In this document: positions 61,255-64,000 of the stretch, piece by piece | Layout: each line of letters starts with the position of its first letter | Position numbering within the stretch: position 1 is the stretch's first letter | Assembly: GCA_036389835.1 (NCBI GenBank) | Contig: DASVWC010000098.1 | Span: 1 to 64,000, forward strand | Reading direction: 5' to 3' | Source of the DNA: AC-37 sp036389835 | GTDB lineage: Bacteria > Actinomycetota > Thermoleophilia > Solirubrobacterales > Thermoleophilaceae | DNA length: 64,000 nucleotides | The notes under the pieces: generated by a model | Told to the model about the DNA's origin: nothing | The model's input: only the letters and a program-made list of their open reading frames with translations | Databases searched by the model: none | Made by a program: the position numbers and the translations under genes

Positions 61255-61668
61255 ATGACGAACGCCCGGAACGCAGCGGTCGCATGGGCCGCGACGGCGG
61301 CCCTCACCCTGGCCCTCGCCGGCTGCAGCGAGGACCCGGAGTCCGCGCCGCTGGCGCCCGAGCGCGCCCCCGAGGGCGGGATCGCCTCGGACGGGCTCTC
61401 GCAGAAGGACGCGCGGATGGCGCGCGACGTCGCCGTCTACTTCCAGCGCAACACCGACGGGACCCCGCTCGCCGGCAAGATCGAGCGCGTGAGCGTTCGC
61501 AAGGGGGTGATAACCGTGGAGACCTCGCTGGCCCTGAGCGGGAAGGCAACCGGCAGCGCGCGCGACGTCTGCGGCCTCATCCAGGGCTCCGACGCCGCCG
61601 ACTTCACCCCCGGCCACACCGTCACCGGCAACGGCCCGCGGGTGACCTGCCCGCACCGGACGAGCTAG
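61255..61668 (+). CDS. Putative lipoprotein, hypothetical
   Basis: A 137-residue protein with a lipoprotein signal ('LTLALAGCSEDPES'; lipid-modified cysteine at about C24). A disordered linker leads to a small domain of about 85 residues ('ARDVAVYFQRNTDGTPLAGK') with two cysteines ('RDVCGLIQG', 'RVTCPHRTS') that could form a disulfide. No family is recognised. It starts seven bases after the EamA transporter stop. Its stop shares one CTAG with the convergent HAD gene. Confidence 0.75.
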   Translation: MTNARNAAVAWAATAALTLALAGCSEDPESAPLAPERAPEGGIASDGLSQKDARMARDVAVYFQRNTDGTPLAGKIERVSVRKGVITVETSLALSGKATGSARDVCGLIQGSDAADFTPGHTVTGNGPRVTCPHRTS

Positions 61669-62279
61669 GCGCCGACCGGCACGCCCAGCAGCCGCTCGAG
61701 CTGCGGCAGCGTCGAGTCCGCCCCGCGGTGCAGGATCGCGGTCATCCCCACCGCCTCGGCGCCCTCGCAGTTCTCGCGCAGGTCGTCCACGAACACGCAC
61801 TCGCCCGGCGGCACGCCGATCCTCTCGGCCCCGAGGTGGAAGATTGCCGGCTCGGGCTTGTGCAGGCCCACGTCGCCGGAGATCACGGCCGCGTCGAAGA
61901 GCTCGTCGATCAGCTCCTGGTCGTAGGTCGTCCGCCCCCACGAGTTCGAGATCAGCCCGGTCGGGATCCCGGCCGCCCGGGCGGCTCGCACCGCGCCGGC
62001 CATCCGCTCGTCCGGCCCGACGCCGGCGAACAGCCGCTCGACCATGCCCTCGGCCCGGTCGCCGATCCCGAGCACCGCGGCGAACCGCGGCTCGAACTCC
62101 TCCACGGTCAGCTCGCCGCGCTCGAGCTGCCGGAGCAGCGCCAGCCCCTCACCGCGCGAGCGAAACATCTCCTTGACCGTGTTCGGCTCGAGCCCCTCGG
62201 CCTCGCAGAACGAGCGGAACGACTCGAACACGTTGGTCGTGAGCACCCCGCCGAAGTCGACGAGCAGCCCGCGGCTCAC
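61665..62279 (-). CDS. HAD-family hydrolase (ACAD10 N-terminal-domain / YihX-like)
   Basis: A 204-residue HAD phosphatase-like protein. Motif I is 'LLVDFGGVLTTNVF': the nucleophile Asp is present, but the second Asp of the usual DxD is Gly, as in YihX, soluble epoxide hydrolase N-domains and ACAD10. Motif II/III region: 'TGLISNSWG' and 'GLHKPEPAIF'. Motif IV: 'VFVDDLRENCEGA'. The GTG start overlaps the stop of a phosphotransferase gene (GTGA). In human ACAD10 a HAD domain and such a phosphotransferase domain are fused, so the two proteins probably act in one pathway. Confidence 0.87.
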   Translation of the reverse strand: MSRGLLVDFGGVLTTNVFESFRSFCEAEGLEPNTVKEMFRSRGEGLALLRQLERGELTVEEFEPRFAAVLGIGDRAEGMVERLFAGVGPDERMAGAVRAARAAGIPTGLISNSWGRTTYDQELIDELFDAAVISGDVGLHKPEPAIFHLGAERIGVPPGECVFVDDLRENCEGAEAVGMTAILHRGADSTLPQLERLLGVPVGA

Positions 62280-63355
62280 GTGCTGGGCGCCGACATGCGC
62301 GTGATCCCCAGCGCCGCCTCGGCCAGCTGCGGCACGCCGACGTCGAAGAGCTTCAGATACGGGTCGTCGGTCGCCCCGGCGAGCGAGCGCTTGTAGTTCC
62401 CCTCCATGAACACGGCGGCCTTCCACAGCGCGAGCGCCTGGTACCAGCGCAGGTCGCTCATCGACCGCCCGCTCACCTCCTCGTAGCGCGCGACCAGCTC
62501 GTCGCGGCCGAGGAAGCCCTCCTCGTGCGTCACGGTGAGCATGTCGAACATGGTCGGCTCACGATCGCCCCCGGACGGCTGCGACCAGGTCGCGGTCAGG
62601 TAGCCGACGTCGGCCAGCGGATCGCCGATCGTCGCCATCTCCCAGTCGAAGATCGCGATCAGCCGCGCCGGCGCGTCGGCGGCGAACATGGTGTTCCCGA
62701 GCCGGTAGTCGCCGTGCACGATCGTCGCGCCGGGCGACTCGGGCTTGTTGGCCGCGAGCCACTCGCCGACCTCCTGCACCTGCGGCAGCTCGCGGGTCTT
62801 GTTGACGTCCCAGAGACCGTTGAAGCGCCGCAGCTGGCGGTCGAGGTAGCCGGTCGGCTTGCCGAACCCCTCGAGCCCGCACGCGCGCCAGTCCACGGCG
62901 TGCATCTCGGCGAGGGCGTCGACCAGCTCGAAGCAGATCCGCCGGCGCTCCTCCGGGCTCGACAGCGGCTCGGGGACCTCGGAGACGATCACCGCGCCCT
63001 CGAGGTACTCCATGAGGTAGAACGGCACGCCGAGCACGGACTCGTCGTCGCAGGCGTCGAGCACCGGCGGGGTGCGCACGTCGGCGTCCTCGATCGCCGC
63101 GAGCAGCCGCGCCTCGCGCAGCATGTCGTGGGCCGACGGCGGCAGCGGCGGGCGCGGGGGGCGGCGCAGCACGAAGCGGTCCGCGCCGCGGGTGATCAGG
63201 TAGGTCACGTTCGAGTGGCCCTGGCCGATCGCCTCGGCCTCGATCGGCCCCGAGCCGAGCCCGCGCGAGTCGAGGTACTCGGCAAGCGGCTCGAGGACGA
63301 TCAGCGGCGGGCGCTCGAGCCCCTCGGCCTCCTCGCGGGTCCTCACGACGTCCAT
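62276..63355 (-). CDS. APH-type phosphotransferase (ACAD10/11 kinase-domain or LvaA-like)
   Basis: A 359-residue kinase-like protein of the aminoglycoside-phosphotransferase fold. 'AIGQGHSNVTYLITRGADRF' is the nucleotide loop, 'FVLRRPPRPPLPPSAHDMLR' the lysine region, 'TIVHGDYRLGNTMF' the catalytic Asp/Asn loop, and 'AIFDWEMATIGDPLADVGYL' the metal-binding Asp. The pattern 'RRPP' and 'GDPLADVGYL' is typical of the group that includes the kinase domains of ACAD10/11 and bacterial LvaA, which phosphorylate 4-hydroxyacyl-CoAs. No acyl-CoA dehydrogenase is visible beside it. It is not likely to be a drug-resistance enzyme. Confidence 0.88.
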   Translation of the reverse strand: MDVVRTREEAEGLERPPLIVLEPLAEYLDSRGLGSGPIEAEAIGQGHSNVTYLITRGADRFVLRRPPRPPLPPSAHDMLREARLLAAIEDADVRTPPVLDACDDESVLGVPFYLMEYLEGAVIVSEVPEPLSSPEERRRICFELVDALAEMHAVDWRACGLEGFGKPTGYLDRQLRRFNGLWDVNKTRELPQVQEVGEWLAANKPESPGATIVHGDYRLGNTMFAADAPARLIAIFDWEMATIGDPLADVGYLTATWSQPSGGDREPTMFDMLTVTHEEGFLGRDELVARYEEVSGRSMSDLRWYQALALWKAAVFMEGNYKRSLAGATDDPYLKLFDVGVPQLAEAALGITRMSAPST

Positions 63356-63366
63356 GGCGCGGCATC

Positions 63367-63396
63367 TTGAACCATCCGGGCCCCTCCGCGTATAAA
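63367..63396 (+). promoter_or_regulatory. Promoter of the cupredoxin gene
   Basis: TTGAAC (63367-63372) and TATAAA (63391-63396) are 18 bases apart, a good -35/-10 pair. The -10 ends eight bases before the ATG at 63405 and there is no ribosome site, so the transcript should be leaderless. Confidence 0.65.
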
Positions 63397-63404
63397 GGGC
63401 ACAG

Positions 63405-64000
63405 ATGCGCCGACTGGCGACAGCCGTCCCCGCCGCCCTCTGCCTGGCCCTCGCCGCGCCCGCCGGGGCCGCCGACCAGACGGTCCACGCCACCCCGTCG
63501 AACACGTTCACGCCCGCGACCGTGACGATCGGCGTCGGCGAGAGCGTCACCTGGGTCAACGACGGGGGCTTCCACAACGTCAAGTTCGACGACGGCAGCT
63601 TCGAGCAGCCCGGCGAGCCGGCGTTCAACTGGTCGACCGACCCGAAGCGCACCTTCTCGGCGCCCGGGAGCTTCCGCTACTTCTGCGAGCAGCACGGCTC
63701 GGCGGGCGGCGGCGGCATGTCCGGCACGGTCGTCGTCCAGCAGCCCCAGGGGCCGGGCGGCGGCGAGCAGCCCGACACCACCGCGCCGGACGTCGACGAC
63801 CTCCGGATCGTCCCGTCCACCTTCTGCAACAGGAAGACCAAGGCGTGCAAGAAGACCGGCGCGCTGATCCGCTTCACGATCGACGAGGACGCGAAGATCA
63901 GCGGCCGGATCGTGCGGCGCAAGGACGGCAAGAAGGTCGGGTCGCTCTCGATCACGGCCCGCGCCGGCGAGGGCAAGTTCGACCTCGCCGCCAAGGGCCT
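63405..64000 (+). CDS. Secreted cupredoxin (plastocyanin-like), 3' end cut by the window
   Basis: The first 198 codons of a protein continuing past the window. Signal peptide about 1-22 ('LCLALAAPAGAA'). The cupredoxin domain (about 23-105) has the copper ligands His in 'GGFHNVKF', Cys and His in 'YFCEQHGSAG', and Met in 'GGGMSG'. It should carry electrons or bind copper outside the membrane. A glycine/proline linker ('QPQGPGGGEQPDTTAPDVDD') leads to a second domain that starts near residue 125 and contains 'STFCNRKTKACKKTGALIRF', resembling actinobacterial surface Ig-like modules. The full domain list is unknown because the gene is incomplete. Confidence 0.88.
   Translation, partial: MRRLATAVPAALCLALAAPAGAADQTVHATPSNTFTPATVTIGVGESVTWVNDGGFHNVKFDDGSFEQPGEPAFNWSTDPKRTFSAPGSFRYFCEQHGSAGGGGMSGTVVVQQPQGPGGGEQPDTTAPDVDDLRIVPSTFCNRKTKACKKTGALIRFTIDEDAKISGRIVRRKDGKKVGSLSITARAGEGKFDLAAKG

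Noticed and set aside
62276..63355. Aminoglycoside resistance phosphotransferase
   Set aside because: Motifs and the overlapping HAD gene fit the ACAD10/LvaA group, and there is no resistance-gene context.

Overview
The window is very GC-rich, gene-dense bacterial DNA and reads as an actinobacterial chromosome, most likely class Thermoleophilia (Solirubrobacterales relatives). That placement is inferred from gene content: a one-chain E2-E1 2-oxoglutarate dehydrogenase, a six-gene MCE series, an AbiEi-HTH/DUF559 protein, very large SdrD_B-repeat secreted proteins, HxlR/MMPL genes, frequent GTG/TTG starts and many apparently leaderless genes. It was not tested by alignment. No gene-free stretch exceeds 300 bases; the longest gap is about 250 bases (6983-7233). 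No insertion sequence, CRISPR array, rRNA or origin was seen.

Layout. 1-4.7 kb: end of an exopolyphosphatase-type gene, polyphosphate kinase, a GGDEF/HD-GYP cyclic-di-GMP protein and a LuxR-type regulator. 4.8-7.2 kb: tRNA-Asp with a structured element downstream, a membrane protein, and a PIN-like toxin / MerR-DUF433 antitoxin pair. 7.2-11.5 kb: SnoaL-like protein, class II aldolase, PfkB kinase, SDR and a secreted alpha/beta hydrolase. 11.5-24.9 kb: fused 2-oxoglutarate dehydrogenase; a coupled four-gene operon starting with an alkyl-DHAP-synthase-like flavoenzyme; an RTX-repeat secreted protein; metF with two small coupled genes; the AbiEi/DUF559 protein; moaA. 25.1-32.1 kb: CHRD protein, aldo/keto reductase, citrate synthase, HxlR regulator divergent from an MMPL exporter, two small membrane proteins, and an MpaB-type (DUF2236) oxygenase. 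32.2-40.4 kb: six successive MCE/MlaD genes, all coupled by 4-base overlaps, with no YrbE permease or ATPase beside them. 40.5-42.7 kb: ABC1/UbiB-type kinase and a PfkB kinase. 42.8-53.7 kb: a 3,483-residue secreted protein with 21 SdrD_B-like repeats, then a small protein with an LPRTG sortase motif. 53.7-64 kb: quinone oxidoreductase, DEAD-box helicase plus cyclophilin, aldehyde dehydrogenase plus OsmC, SnoaL plus PhaC-like hydrolase, EamA transporter, lipoprotein, an ACAD10-like HAD/phosphotransferase pair, and the start of a cupredoxin gene.

Genome-scale habits are visible. Genes in a strand run are coupled by ATGA/GTGA/TTGA overlaps. Four convergent gene pairs share a single CTAG as both stop codons. 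Many genes lack a Shine-Dalgarno sequence and instead carry a -10-like TAnnnT box 6-10 bases before the start codon, as expected of leaderless mRNAs.

The most unusual content is the MCE hexad, whose proteins each end in a tail with two cysteines; the giant Cys-paired repeat protein next to a sortase-type protein; the lipoylated 2-oxoglutarate dehydrogenase fusion; and the bacterial split version of the ACAD10 kinase/phosphatase module.
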